A stretch of 64,000 nt of DNA from M2408 sp040386975. GTDB lineage: Bacteria; Bacteroidota; Bacteroidia; Flavobacteriales_D; Crocinitomicaceae. Below, one piece after another: positions 1-8,380 of the stretch. The stretch is from NCBI GenBank assembly GCA_040386975.1, contig JAZKEO010000016.1, forward strand, positions 1 through 64,000. The letters are read 5' to 3'. Below the pieces are notes generated by a model. It was not told the DNA's origin and did no database searches. It was given only the letters and a program-made list of their open reading frames with translations. Within the stretch, counting starts at the first letter, position 1, and each line of letters begins with the position of its first letter. The position numbers and the translations under genes were made by a program.

Positions 1-1
1 A

Positions 2-265
2 TTTCAAAATGAACTAGTTTTGAGTGTTTTTAATCATTTTTTGATTGAAAATAAAATTGATTTCAAAAGTTTAGAAAGAGTTTCACAATCTGCTACAATT
101 GACAACTTACTCAAACAAAATAGTCAAGTAAAACAATTCTATTTAGGTCTGATTTGTGCTTTTTTCTCCTTGGAGGAATTTGAATTTTACACTCAAAACA
201 AAAAAGAAATCAATAAAAGAATCATTTCACTACTGATAGAAAGAATCTCAAGTCAAGTATTATGA
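2..265 (+). CDS. C-terminal part of an unknown protein, cut by the window edge
   Basis: The reading frame is open from base 2 to a TGA at 263-265, so this is the last 87 codons of a gene that begins before the window. An in-frame TTG at 20 is not a convincing start, because coding continues upstream of it. The visible part is mainly helical in character, rich in Leu, Ile, Lys and Glu, with no membrane segment, signal or metal motif. I do not recognise the family. The end of the gene is followed by a TCGCAAAGACACAAAGACG repeat typical of Bacteroidota intergenic DNA. Confidence 0.6.
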   Translation, partial: FQNELVLSVFNHFLIENKIDFKSLERVSQSATIDNLLKQNSQVKQFYLGLICAFFSLEEFEFYTQNKKEINKRIISLLIERISSQVL

Positions 266-271
266 CCTAAT

Positions 272-300
272 TTTTTCTCGCAAAGACACAAAGACGTTTT
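272..300. repeat. Dispersed CGCAAAGACACAAAGACG-type intergenic repeat
   Basis: A short stretch reading TCGCAAAGACACAAAGACG lies just after the first gene. Sequences of the form 'GCAAAGnCnCnAAG' are very common between genes in Bacteroidota. It is related in style, not identical, to the repeats at 10377-10406 and 17640-17706. Confidence 0.5.
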
Positions 301-336
301 TCATTTTTACTCAATTAATAGAATTTGGTCTTTTAC

Positions 337-612
337 TTAATTGCTTTTATTTGATTTATTTGTAAAAAGTTTTATTAAGTAAAGATATATGAGTTTTATT
401 AGAAATACAATTCCCCATAAGTACAATGATAGCACTATCCCAAAAATAAAATACCAAATTGACCAGCCAATAATGTAATCGAGCCACTTTTCTGACCAAT
501 ATTTTTGGATAAATCCGTAGTCATCAATAATAATGAAAATCCAGAATACAATTGAATACAGAATAAGAAAATACTTATATACTTTCCAACTTATTTTAAA
601 TCCCGATTTCAA
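337..612 (-). CDS. Small membrane protein of unknown function
   Basis: The product has 91 residues. Two strongly hydrophobic segments (about residues 13-30 and 47-80, the second long enough for two passes) are followed by a short basic, Asn/Ser/Lys-rich tail. It is probably an inner-membrane protein. No family is recognised. It stands alone on the minus strand, 41 bases downstream of glyS, and could be carried on the glyS transcript. The hydrophobic pattern is more regular than a chance frame would give, but conservation would be needed to prove the gene. Confidence 0.55.
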   Translation of the reverse strand: MKSGFKISWKVYKYFLILYSIVFWIFIIIDDYGFIQKYWSEKWLDYIIGWSIWYFIFGIVLSLYLWGIVFLIKLIYLYLIKLFTNKSNKSN

Positions 613-653
613 GTATCTATTAAATTAGGTTCAAGAAAACTCATAATTCCTCA

Positions 654-2189
654 CTATTTAAGAAGGCTCTTCAAATCAACTTTTTGAGCAATTTTTGCAT
701 TTAAATCATTGATTGAAATTCGTTCTTGAAGCATGGTATCTCTGTCTCGGATCGTAACTGTATTGTCTTCCATTGTTTGGTGGTCAACCATTACGCAGAA
801 AGGCGTTCCAATTGCATCTTGACGACGATAACGTTTTCCAGGAGAATCTTTTTCGTCGTATTGACACAAGAAATCAAATTTCAACTCATCAAAAATTTCA
901 CGTGCTTTTTCTGGTAAACCGTCTTTTTTTGTCAAAGGCATAATCGCCACTTTGTAAGGTGCTAATGGAGCTGGAAGTTTTAACACAACACGTTCCGAGC
1001 CATCTTCCAATTTTTCATTTTGAAGTGAAGAACTCAAAACAGACAAAAACATTCTATCCAAACCAACAGAAGTTTCAACTACATAAGGAACATAGCTTTC
1101 GTTTAATTCTGGATCAAAATACTGTAATTTTTTACCGGAAAATTGTTCATGTTGTTTCAAATCAAAGTCGGTACGAGAGTGAATTCCTTCTAATTCCTTG
1201 AATCCCATTGGGAAATTAAATTCAATATCAGCTGCCGCATTTGCGTAATGAGCCAATTTGATATGGTCGTGAAAACGGTAATTTTTTTCGCCTAAATTTA
1301 ATGCTTTATGCCATTTGATACGTACATCTTTCCAGTATTCGTACCATTTCATTTCTTCTCCTGGACGACAGAAAAATTGCATTTCCATTTGTTCAAATTC
1401 ACGCATACGGAAAATGAATTGTCTCGCAACAATTTCATTTCTAAAGGCCTTTCCGATTTGAGCTATACCAAAAGGGATTTTCATTCGACCAGATTTTTGG
1501 ACATTTAAGAAATTTACAAAAATTCCTTGTGCCGTTTCTGGACGTAAATAAATTGTTGCAGCATCTCCTGCTACAGAACCTAATTCTGTTGAGAACATTA
1601 AGTTAAATTGACGTACTTCCGTCCAGTTTTTAGAACCTGAAATCGGGCAAACAATCTCTAAATCAACGATTAAATTGTAAACGCCTTCCAAGTCATTGTT
1701 TTCCAAAGTAACACGCATTCTGTCTTCAATCTCTTTGATTTTTTCAGCATTTCGCAATACGTTTGGGTTAGTTGCTCTAAATTGTTCTTCGTCAAAAGAT
1801 TCTCCAAAACGTTTGAATCCTTTTTCAACTTCCTTATCAATTTTCTGACGAATTTTTTCGATGTGTTCCTCTAATAAAACGTCTGCTCTGTATCTTTTTT
1901 TAGAATCTTTGTTGTCAATCAATGGATCATTAAAAGCATCAACGTGGCCTGAAGCTTTCCAAGTTGTTGGATGCATGAATATAGAAGAGTCGATTCCCAC
2001 AATATTTTCGTGCATCTGAACCATCGCTTTCCACCAATATGATTTGATGTTGTTTTTCAATTCAGAACCTAATTGACCGTAATCATAAGTTGCTGCCAAA
2101 CCATCGTAGATTTCTGATGAAGGGAAAATATATCCGTATTCTTTTGCGTGTGAAATAACGTCTTTTAACTTGTCTTCTTTTTGTTCCAT
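654..2189 (-). CDS. glyS: Glycine--tRNA ligase (homodimeric, GlyQS type)
   Basis: Charges tRNA-Gly with glycine in the cytoplasm. At 511 residues it has the usual length of the single-chain alpha2 enzyme of Bacteroidota. Class II motif 2 is visible as FRNEI...RMREFEQME, motif 3 as ETSVGLDRMFL, and the C-terminal third is the anticodon-binding domain (LAPYKVAIMPL onward). The N-terminus (ISHAKEYGYIFPSSEIYDGL) matches where the family begins, so the start is secure. A TATATTTG -7 element (minus strand, 2202-2195) lies so close to the ATG that the mRNA should have almost no leader. Confidence 0.97.
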   Translation of the reverse strand: MEQKEDKLKDVISHAKEYGYIFPSSEIYDGLAATYDYGQLGSELKNNIKSYWWKAMVQMHENIVGIDSSIFMHPTTWKASGHVDAFNDPLIDNKDSKKRYRADVLLEEHIEKIRQKIDKEVEKGFKRFGESFDEEQFRATNPNVLRNAEKIKEIEDRMRVTLENNDLEGVYNLIVDLEIVCPISGSKNWTEVRQFNLMFSTELGSVAGDAATIYLRPETAQGIFVNFLNVQKSGRMKIPFGIAQIGKAFRNEIVARQFIFRMREFEQMEMQFFCRPGEEMKWYEYWKDVRIKWHKALNLGEKNYRFHDHIKLAHYANAAADIEFNFPMGFKELEGIHSRTDFDLKQHEQFSGKKLQYFDPELNESYVPYVVETSVGLDRMFLSVLSSSLQNEKLEDGSERVVLKLPAPLAPYKVAIMPLTKKDGLPEKAREIFDELKFDFLCQYDEKDSPGKRYRRQDAIGTPFCVMVDHQTMEDNTVTIRDRDTMLQERISINDLNAKIAQKVDLKSLLK

Positions 2190-2194
2190 GAGTG

Positions 2195-2202
2195 CAAATA
2201 TA
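2195..2202 (-). promoter_or_regulatory. Bacteroidota -7 element of glyS
   Basis: On the minus strand this reads TATATTTG, a full match to TAnnTTTG, ending only five bases before the glyS ATG. I see no good TTTG at -33. If it is used, the transcript starts within a few bases of the start codon. Confidence 0.55.
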
Positions 2203-2220
2203 GGGATTTTTTTATTTTTT

Positions 2221-2312
2221 CCCCGCGGATGTTCGCAGAAAAAAACGCAGATTTAAGAAGAATAAAAAATCTGCGAGAATCTGCGTTTTAAATCATCTTT
2301 ATATCTGCGGGT
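2221..2312. repeat. Intergenic palindromic repeat of the CGCAGATT family
   Basis: The region carries nested inverted repeats: an inner pair CGCAGATTT (2246-2254) against AAATCTGCG, and an outer pair CCCGC...GCGGG. Sequences built from 'CGCAGATTnnnnAATCTGCG' are frequent REP-like intergenic elements in flavobacteria. It sits between two minus-strand genes and encodes no protein that I can see. Confidence 0.6.
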
Positions 2313-2342
2313 AAAAAGCATGAGAGAATCTCAATTTAGAAC

Positions 2343-2374
2343 AAAAAAAAGGTCTCCAAAAATTGAAGACCTTT
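2343..2374 (-). terminator. Rho-independent terminator of the small secreted gene
   Basis: On the minus strand AAAGGTCT...AGACCTTT forms a stem of eight pairs with an 11-base loop, followed directly by a run of eight T. It lies 20 bases after the stop codon of the gene at 2394-2708. Confidence 0.8.
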
Positions 2375-2393
2375 CCGCTTTAGTGAGTTGAAA

Positions 2394-2708
2394 TTATAAA
2401 CATTCAACAGTTTGAACAGTTGTACCACAAATAGTAACACGAGCAATAGGGGATAATTTTACATAAGGAGCGATGTTTGCACTAACCTTAGGTAAAATAT
2501 CAACTTGAATCAATGTTCCTGTTGTAACTTCGTCAATTCCACAACGACCGATTTCAGTTGTTTGGTAATTGTAAGCTCCATTTTCTTCAATGCAACCAGC
2601 GTCTTTTGCTGCTTTTCTTGCAATTGTTTCAACATTTTGTCCAAAAGCTGAACTTGAAATTAAAGTAGTTCCTAAAAGGAATAAGCTTGATAAAATAATT
2701 TTTTTCAT
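2394..2708 (-). CDS. Small secreted protein with four cysteines, unknown function
   Basis: The product has 104 residues. It opens with a clear Sec signal peptide (MKKIILSSLFLLGTTLISSSAFG, cleavage probably near residue 23). The mature part of about 80 residues contains four Cys (GCIEE, GRCGID, TICGTT and VECL), an even number compatible with two disulfides in the periplasm or outside the cell. I do not recognise the family. It is monocistronic, with its own terminator and an AT-rich upstream region. Confidence 0.7.
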   Translation of the reverse strand: MKKIILSSLFLLGTTLISSSAFGQNVETIARKAAKDAGCIEENGAYNYQTTEIGRCGIDEVTTGTLIQVDILPKVSANIAPYVKLSPIARVTICGTTVQTVECL

Positions 2709-2879
2709 GTTTTTTAATTAAATTGAGTGGTGCAAAGGTATATACAAAAAACGTATAAATCTAATTTTATCTATAAAAATAATCAAATAATAGGTTTTTT
2801 TTAGTGGTTAAACGATTTAGTTGCTTCTTGTAATAAAGTTAAAATTTGTTTATAATTTAAAGAAATTAGAATTTTTGTT

Positions 2880-2887
2880 TAATTTTG
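2880..2887 (+). promoter_or_regulatory. -7 element of the persulfide dioxygenase gene
   Basis: TAATTTTG matches TAnnTTTG and lies 20 bases before the ATG at 2908. It therefore supports 2908 as the start over the upstream in-frame candidate at 2821. Confidence 0.5.
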
Positions 2888-2907
2888 TAATAATTAAAAA
2901 GTTTATC

Positions 2908-4317
2908 ATGAAAATAGAGCAAATTTATACGGGCTGTTTGGCTCAAGGTGCATATTATATTGAAAGTGAAGGAGAAGTGGCAATCATTGATCCTTTGAGA
3001 GAAGTTTCTTCTTACATTAATAAAGCAGAACTTGACAACGCTAAAATTAAGTATATTTTTGAAACACATTTTCATGCAGATTTTGTTAGTGGTCACGTTA
3101 CTTTGGCAGAAAAAACTGGAGCTGAGATTATTTATGGACCAACAGCAAAAACAGATTTTAAAGCAACAATTGCTCAAGATGGACAACTATTTTCTTTAGG
3201 GAAAATTAAAATAAAAGTACTTCATACTCCGGGACATACCATGGAAAGTTCTTGTTATTTACTTTTTGATGAAAATGGAAAAGAACATGCAATTTTCTCT
3301 GGTGATACTTTATTTTTGGGAGATGTAGGTCGACCAGATTTAGCTCAAAAAGCAGCCGACATGACACAAGAAGATTTGGCTGGAATTTTATTTGAAAGTT
3401 TAAGAAATAAAGTGATGGTTTTGCCTGACGAAACGATTGTTTATCCAGGGCACGGTGCTGGTTCAGCTTGTGGAAAAAATATGTCTAGCGAAACAGTTGG
3501 TTCAATTGGTGATCAAAAAGCAACAAATTATGCTCTACGTTCAGACATGACTAAAGCTGAATTTGTAAAAGAATTAACAGATGGTTTGATGCCACCACCT
3601 CATTATTTCCCTTTGAATGTTCAGATGAACAAACATGGCTACGAAAGCATTGATGATGTAGTTGAAAAAGGTACAAAAGCTTTAAATCCATTAGAATTTG
3701 AAATTTTAGCAAATGAAACTGATGCTTTGGTTTTAGATGTGAGACAGCAAAAAGATTTCATGTCAGCATTTATTCCAAATTCAATTTTTATAGGAATTGA
3801 TGGTGGTTTTGCTCCGTGGGTTGGTGCTTTGATTATGGATGTGAAACAGCCAATTTTATTAGTTACACCCGAAGGAAGAGAAGAGGAAACTGTTACTCGT
3901 TTGGCTAGAGTAGGCTTTGATAATACAATCGGTTTTTTGAAAGGCGGAATTCAAGCTTGGATAAACGCAGGAAAAGAAACAGATTCAATTGAGTCAGTTT
4001 CTGCAGAAGTATTCAAAAATAGAGTAGAAGCGGGGGAGGATTTAGTTTTTGATGTTAGAAAACCAGGTGAATATGATGCTGAACACTTAGAATGTGCTTA
4101 TTCAACACCTTTGGATTTTTTAAACGACAATTTGGCTAAGTTTCCAAAAGACAAACCTTTTTTCATTCATTGTGCTAGTGGATATCGTTCAGTAATTGCT
4201 GCTTCAATTCTTAAAGCGCGTGGATTTGAAAAAATGATTGATGTTGCTGGAGGAATCAAAGGGATAAAAGAAACCGGAATGGAAACTACAGATTTCGTTT
4301 GTCAAAGTAAAAAATAA
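2908..4317 (+). CDS. MBL-fold persulfide dioxygenase-like protein with two rhodanese domains
   Basis: Probably oxidises glutathione or low-molecular-weight persulfides to sulfite in sulfide detoxification, as CstB/ETHE1-type enzymes do. The metallo-beta-lactamase domain comes first (about residues 1-235) with THFHADFVSGH, TPGHTMESS, SGDTLFLGDVGRPD and PGHGAGSACG. Two rhodanese domains follow. The first (about 265-355) has VTPEGREEE where the active loop should be and no Cys, so it is probably inactive. The second (about 370-460) has the intact loop HCASGYRS. I start the 469-residue protein at ATG 2908, because the family begins MKIEQIYTGCLAQGAYY and the -7 element lies between 2821 and 2908. 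Confidence 0.9.
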   Translation: MKIEQIYTGCLAQGAYYIESEGEVAIIDPLREVSSYINKAELDNAKIKYIFETHFHADFVSGHVTLAEKTGAEIIYGPTAKTDFKATIAQDGQLFSLGKIKIKVLHTPGHTMESSCYLLFDENGKEHAIFSGDTLFLGDVGRPDLAQKAADMTQEDLAGILFESLRNKVMVLPDETIVYPGHGAGSACGKNMSSETVGSIGDQKATNYALRSDMTKAEFVKELTDGLMPPPHYFPLNVQMNKHGYESIDDVVEKGTKALNPLEFEILANETDALVLDVRQQKDFMSAFIPNSIFIGIDGGFAPWVGALIMDVKQPILLVTPEGREEETVTRLARVGFDNTIGFLKGGIQAWINAGKETDSIESVSAEVFKNRVEAGEDLVFDVRKPGEYDAEHLECAYSTPLDFLNDNLAKFPKDKPFFIHCASGYRSVIAASILKARGFEKMIDVAGGIKGIKETGMETTDFVCQSKK

Positions 4318-4332
4318 ATCATAAAAAATTTG

Positions 4333-5904
4333 ATGTCAACATTTAAAAATAAGGATTTTTATTTTTTTTTACTTGCAGTTTTAATTTTAGATATTCTCTT
4401 TCATTGGCATGAAATCCTTCATGTTCCACCATTAGAAAGTCATTTGTGGAGACAAACTGATTCATTGACAACAATTCAAAGTTATTTTTACGATAATACG
4501 CCTTTTTTTAAACCTCACACGAACGATTATTTAGATTTTAAGAGAAATACTACGCTGACTGAATTTCCAATTTTGTATTACATTTCAAGTCTCTTTTGGA
4601 GTTTTACAGGGGAAGTGTATTGGGTTCCAAGACTTTTAAATTTACTTGTAACTTTAATTGGAGCTTATGGACTTTTTAAGATTACTCTATTCTATACAAA
4701 ATCTTTGTTTGCGGGTTTTTTAAGTATCCTTTTTCTTTTTTCATCGCCTACTTTTTCAATTTATGCCATTAGTTTTATACCAAATGTTCCAGCTTTGGGT
4801 TTGGTTTTTTATTCCTGGTATCAAGCTGTAAATTATTATGAGAATAAGAAAAAAAGTAGTTTGTATGTTGCTTGTTTATCCATTTGTTTGGCTGGTTTAT
4901 TGAAAATTACGCTGTCTATTAGTCTTGTAGTTTTTATCTTGATAAGCTTGTATTTATTTTGGAAAAAGAAAATTGACAAAAAAGAATTCATAAAAATTCA
5001 AACTTTGCTTTTTACATCAATTTTATTGATTTTTTCTTGGGTTTTATACCTTAAGTCGTACAACCAAAATAGTGCAAGTCATAGCTTATTTGAAACGTTT
5101 AGTATCTTTAGTCATACCTTTGAAGAATTTAAACAAATTTCGAATAAGTCCTTTTGGGAGAATGTAACTTTATTGGAATATAAATATTTCTATATTCTAT
5201 TTATAATTATTTGCTTGTACAACTATTTCCAAGTTTTTAGACGGAAAAATGTAGTTTTAGGGCTCATCCATATTTTGTATTTAGGGGGATTAATTATTTA
5301 CACCTCCTTGTTTTGTTTTAGTTTTGTGAATCATGAATATTACCTTCTTGATTACATTCCATTAATTATTCTCCATGTTATTACTTTTTTATATTTTATT
5401 AGAGATTTAAAACAAGTGAAATACATAAAACTTGTTTTATTAGGTTTAGGTTTATTTTTCTTCTCAAATTCTGTGGCTCACGTAATTTCTAAGCATTTCG
5501 AAGCAACTTCCCCATTTAAAAAAGTTTTAACAAAAAACTTATCTAAGTCAGATCAAGATTTTTACGATTATTACCGATTTGTTTCGGGTGATAGAATTAA
5601 TTTATATACATATAGAGAGGACTTAAAAAAGTTAAAGATTACTCGAAAGGATAAAGTGATTGTTTTACCAGATAATAGTCCAAATTCGCCTTTGTATTTC
5701 TTAAATTTGAGAGGAGTGACAAATTATCAAATTTATATAGATGATAATTTTAGTAATACAGTAAAAAAGTGCCACGAAATGGGTTACAATTATTTAATTA
5801 TTTTCAATAAAGCAGATTCAAGTTTGGCCAATGCAGTTTCAACTGTCGAAAATAAAAAGTTGATTTTAGATAAAGAGCACGTTTTTATTTACAAGTTGAA
5901 TTAG
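4333..5904 (+). CDS. GT39-like integral-membrane glycosyltransferase
   Basis: The product has about 523 residues and roughly ten hydrophobic segments in its first 400. It resembles the ArnT/PMT superfamily (GT-C fold), which moves sugars from polyprenyl-phosphate carriers on the outer face of the inner membrane. The family signature near the N-terminus is HLWRQTDSLTTIQSYF, with WRQ and D placed as in this superfamily, followed by an acidic loop. The C-terminal 120 residues are soluble. The substrate cannot be told from sequence. An ATG at 4333 follows a TTG at 4330; I take the ATG. It is 15 bases behind the upstream gene and may share its transcript. Confidence 0.75.
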   Translation: MSTFKNKDFYFFLLAVLILDILFHWHEILHVPPLESHLWRQTDSLTTIQSYFYDNTPFFKPHTNDYLDFKRNTTLTEFPILYYISSLFWSFTGEVYWVPRLLNLLVTLIGAYGLFKITLFYTKSLFAGFLSILFLFSSPTFSIYAISFIPNVPALGLVFYSWYQAVNYYENKKKSSLYVACLSICLAGLLKITLSISLVVFILISLYLFWKKKIDKKEFIKIQTLLFTSILLIFSWVLYLKSYNQNSASHSLFETFSIFSHTFEEFKQISNKSFWENVTLLEYKYFYILFIIICLYNYFQVFRRKNVVLGLIHILYLGGLIIYTSLFCFSFVNHEYYLLDYIPLIILHVITFLYFIRDLKQVKYIKLVLLGLGLFFFSNSVAHVISKHFEATSPFKKVLTKNLSKSDQDFYDYYRFVSGDRINLYTYREDLKKLKITRKDKVIVLPDNSPNSPLYFLNLRGVTNYQIYIDDNFSNTVKKCHEMGYNYLIIFNKADSSLANAVSTVENKKLILDKEHVFIYKLN

Positions 5905-5910
5905 AATAAT

Positions 5911-5951
5911 TTCATAAAATATCCGTTTAATTTTCAAACGTATTTTATGAA
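5911..5951 (+). promoter_or_regulatory. Long hairpin covering the start codon of the downstream gene
   Basis: TTCATAAAATA (5911-5921) is perfectly complementary to TATTTTATGAA (5941-5951), and inside it CGTTT (5924-5928) pairs with AAACG (5936-5940). The right arm contains the ATG at 5947. As RNA this would hide the start codon. It may also serve as the end of the upstream transcript, but there is no T run after it. Confidence 0.6.
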
Positions 5952-6825
5952 AAAGGTTTTTCTTGTGTTTAGTTTTTTAATTTTCGGATTGAATTCATTT
6001 TCTCAAAAAGCACGTTCAAAAAAACGGAATGAAATTGGAGTTCATGTTGGATATAATGAGATTAATTTTAGTAATTTAGAATTTAATTGGGACAAGTTAA
6101 CACCTGGTTTTAAAAATCCAAATATTACTGATACAGCATTTCATATTCTTTCTCAGGAAGTTAAATTCCCAAAGAATAGTACACAAACAGATTTTATATA
6201 TTATGGTATTGATTTTACTTTTTATTTAAAAAAAATAAAATCAATAAAAATTATTCCTTTTTTTAAAATTTCACTTCAAAATTCACAAGGTTTAAATTAT
6301 AGTAACTATTGGGAGAAAATGGAGAAGAAAACGTTTGATACATTAACTTCAAGTCAAACGTCGAATACTTATTATTTAGATAGTTTCTATTATTACACTA
6401 TAAATAAATCATATCAATCTAATTTGGCTCAAATTAATGCACACGCTTTTTTTGAATTTCAAAAAGATAAAAATCCTATATTTTAAAGTGGTTTTATTCT
6501 TGGCTTTGGAATTGGTTATAATGCTAAAAGTTTCTATAATTCGAATATAAGAACAATAGCAAATCACTTCACGTTAAATGAAATTAATAATTTTGAAAAA
6601 AATCAAAGTAGTCTAACAAGCTTTAGAAATGAAAATTATTATACCTACTCATTATCAATTCCAATTGGAATGAAATTGGAAGCTCTTTTAGAAAAAAGGC
6701 CACAAAACAGTATTGTATTAAGTTGTGAATTAAGCCTTGGCAAAATGTGGTTTATAGTTCCTGAAATAAATAGGTTTAATAAAACAATTTTTAATATGAC
6801 TTTTGGAATGAATTATTGCTTTTAA
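5947..6825 (+). pseudogene. Outer-membrane beta-barrel-like protein interrupted by one in-frame TAA
   Basis: A signal peptide (MKKVFLVFSFLIFGLNSFS) begins a frame that stops at TAA 6484-6486 after 179 residues. The same frame then continues without another stop to 6823-6825 and ends in FGMNYCF, with the terminal Phe typical of outer-membrane barrels. The part after the stop (SGFILGFGIGYNA..., YTYSLSIPIGMKLE) has the alternating pattern of transmembrane beta-strands and clearly completes the protein at about 292 residues. Either one substitution has killed the gene or the base is a sequencing error. The first half alone lacks the closing strands. It lies one base from the convergent rocD. Confidence 0.75.
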
Positions 6826-6826
6826 T

Positions 6827-8071
6827 TTACTTCACAAATTCATTTACCGTTTTCTCAATAATTGAAACGCATTCCATTAATTGTTCTTCCGTTATAACCA
6901 ATGGTGGAGCAAAACGAATGATGTTTCCGTGAGTTGGTTTTGCAAGTAAGCCATTTTCTTTCAAAGCAACGCATAAATTCCAAGCTGTTTGACTTGTTTC
7001 AGTGTCGTTTACAATGATTGCGTTTAACAAACCTTTTCCACGAACTTTAAGAATTAAATCTGTGTTTTCGATAATGCGATTCATTTCTTTTCGGAAAAGA
7101 ATACCTAATTTTTGAGCATTTTCAGCTAAATTCTCTTCTTTCACAACTGTTAAAGCAGCGATAGCAACTTTTGCTGCGATTGGATTTCCACCGAAAGTTG
7201 AACCGTGTTGACCTGGTTTAATCACATTCATGATTTCATTGTCAGCTAAAACAGCCGAAACTGGATAAACTCCACCAGAAAGTGCTTTTCCTAAAATCAA
7301 AATGTCAGCTTTTACGTTTTCATGATTGATTGCCAATAATTCACCTGTACGAGCGATTCCCGTTTGAACTTCGTCAGCAATAAATAATGACTTGTATTTC
7401 TCACATAAAGCTTTTGCTCCACTTAAAAAACCATCATTTGGAACATAAACTCCAGCTTCACCTTGAATTGGTTCTACTAAAAATGCAGCGATATTTTCTT
7501 GCTTCAAAGCATTTTCTAAAGCTTCTAAATCATTGTAAGGAATTTTGATAAACCCAGGAGTGAAAGGTCCAAAATTAGTGCTTGCATCAGGATCTGAAGA
7601 AAAAGAAACAATGGTTGTTGTTCTTCCGTGGAAATTTCCTTCACACACGATAATTTTTGCTGTATTTTCAGCGATACCTTTTTTCTCATAAGCCCATTTA
7701 CGAGCTAATTTTATTGCAGTTTCAACGGCTTCAGCACCCGTATTCATTGGTAAAACTTTATCAAAACCGAAATAATTTGTAATGAATTTTTCGTAATGAC
7801 CTAAAGAATCATTGTAGAATGCTCTAGACGTTAAAGCTAAAGTTTGTGCTTGATCAATTAATGCTTGTGTGATTTTTGGATGACAATGACCTTGATTTAC
7901 AGCGGAATAAGCTGATAAAAAGTCGAAATATTTCTTTCCGTCAACATCCCAAACGTAAACGCCTTGACCTTTTTTTAAAACTACTGGAAGTGGATGATAA
8001 TTGTGAGCTCCGTGTTTGTCTTCTAAATTGATTAATTCTTGAGAAATTGAATTTTCCATAACTGTTGTCAT
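6827..8071 (-). CDS. rocD: Ornithine--oxo-acid aminotransferase
   Basis: A PLP enzyme that converts ornithine and 2-oxoglutarate to glutamate 5-semialdehyde and glutamate. It has 414 residues and is a class III aminotransferase. Visible motifs are GAHNYHPLPVV near the N-terminus, the NTGAEAVETAIKLARKW block, CEGNFHGRT, FIADEVQTGIARTG with the PLP-contacting Asp, and LILGKALSGGVYPVSAV with the Schiff-base Lys. The start may be Met1 (8071) or Met5 (8059). The product is the substrate of PruA at 17768-19396, so the window encodes both steps from ornithine to glutamate. The promoter is excellent and lies about 90 bases upstream, leaving a long leader. Confidence 0.95.
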   Translation of the reverse strand: MTTVMENSISQELINLEDKHGAHNYHPLPVVLKKGQGVYVWDVDGKKYFDFLSAYSAVNQGHCHPKITQALIDQAQTLALTSRAFYNDSLGHYEKFITNYFGFDKVLPMNTGAEAVETAIKLARKWAYEKKGIAENTAKIIVCEGNFHGRTTTIVSFSSDPDASTNFGPFTPGFIKIPYNDLEALENALKQENIAAFLVEPIQGEAGVYVPNDGFLSGAKALCEKYKSLFIADEVQTGIARTGELLAINHENVKADILILGKALSGGVYPVSAVLADNEIMNVIKPGQHGSTFGGNPIAAKVAIAALTVVKEENLAENAQKLGILFRKEMNRIIENTDLILKVRGKGLLNAIIVNDTETSQTAWNLCVALKENGLLAKPTHGNIIRFAPPLVITEEQLMECVSIIEKTVNEFVK

Positions 8072-8160
8072 AACTTTAAATTTTAGTATAAAATAACGCT
8101 CGTCACGGAGAGCTTATCATCCTTTCCTCAATTGATAGGGAGAAATCACCTGATAGTTAT
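8072..8160 (-). ncRNA. Structured 5' leader of rocD (candidate cis-regulatory RNA)
   Basis: The predicted transcript starts near 8157 and runs about 86 bases to rocD. On the minus strand ATAAC (8160-8156) pairs with GTTAT (8097-8093), and GCTC (8113-8110) pairs with GAGC (8101-8098). Two copies of TATCA (8155-8151 and 8137-8133) compete for one TGATA (8119-8115). Alternative pairings of this kind suit a regulatory leader. It matches no riboswitch class that I can recall. The first bases of this feature depend on the exact transcription start. Confidence 0.35.
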
Positions 8161-8161
8161 G

Positions 8162-8192
8162 CAAATTTAAGGAGTATTTTTTGAATTTCAAA
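8162..8192 (-). promoter_or_regulatory. Promoter of rocD
   Basis: On the minus strand TTTG (8192-8189), a 19-base spacer and TAAATTTG (8169-8162) match the Bacteroidota primary sigma consensus fully. The region 8193-8380 upstream holds nothing else that I can identify. Confidence 0.8.
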
Positions 8193-8380
8193 AAAAGAGA
8201 TTAAATTTTTATACAAAATTCGATTATACTCGATAGAAAGTGTGTTTTGTACATTTTAAAACTACTTGTTTTTTTTTAATTGTTTGAAAATGAAATAAAT
8301 AAAAATGAACTTGATTTAGATTTTTTGAAAAACAACTTGGTTTTAAATCTTTTTGACTTTATTTGTATAAAAATTGTGTG

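Noticed and set aside
2821..2907. Upstream extension of the persulfide dioxygenase
   Set aside because: The family starts at MKIEQIY, and a -7 promoter element lies inside the extension.
6484..6486. Programmed read-through or recoding at the TAA
   Set aside because: TAA is not a recoded selenocysteine codon, and no recoding element is visible; mutation or sequencing error is simpler.
8102..8160. Known riboswitch (SAM, TPP, lysine or glycine type) before rocD
   Set aside because: None of the conserved core strings of these classes is present; it is kept only as an unassigned structured leader.
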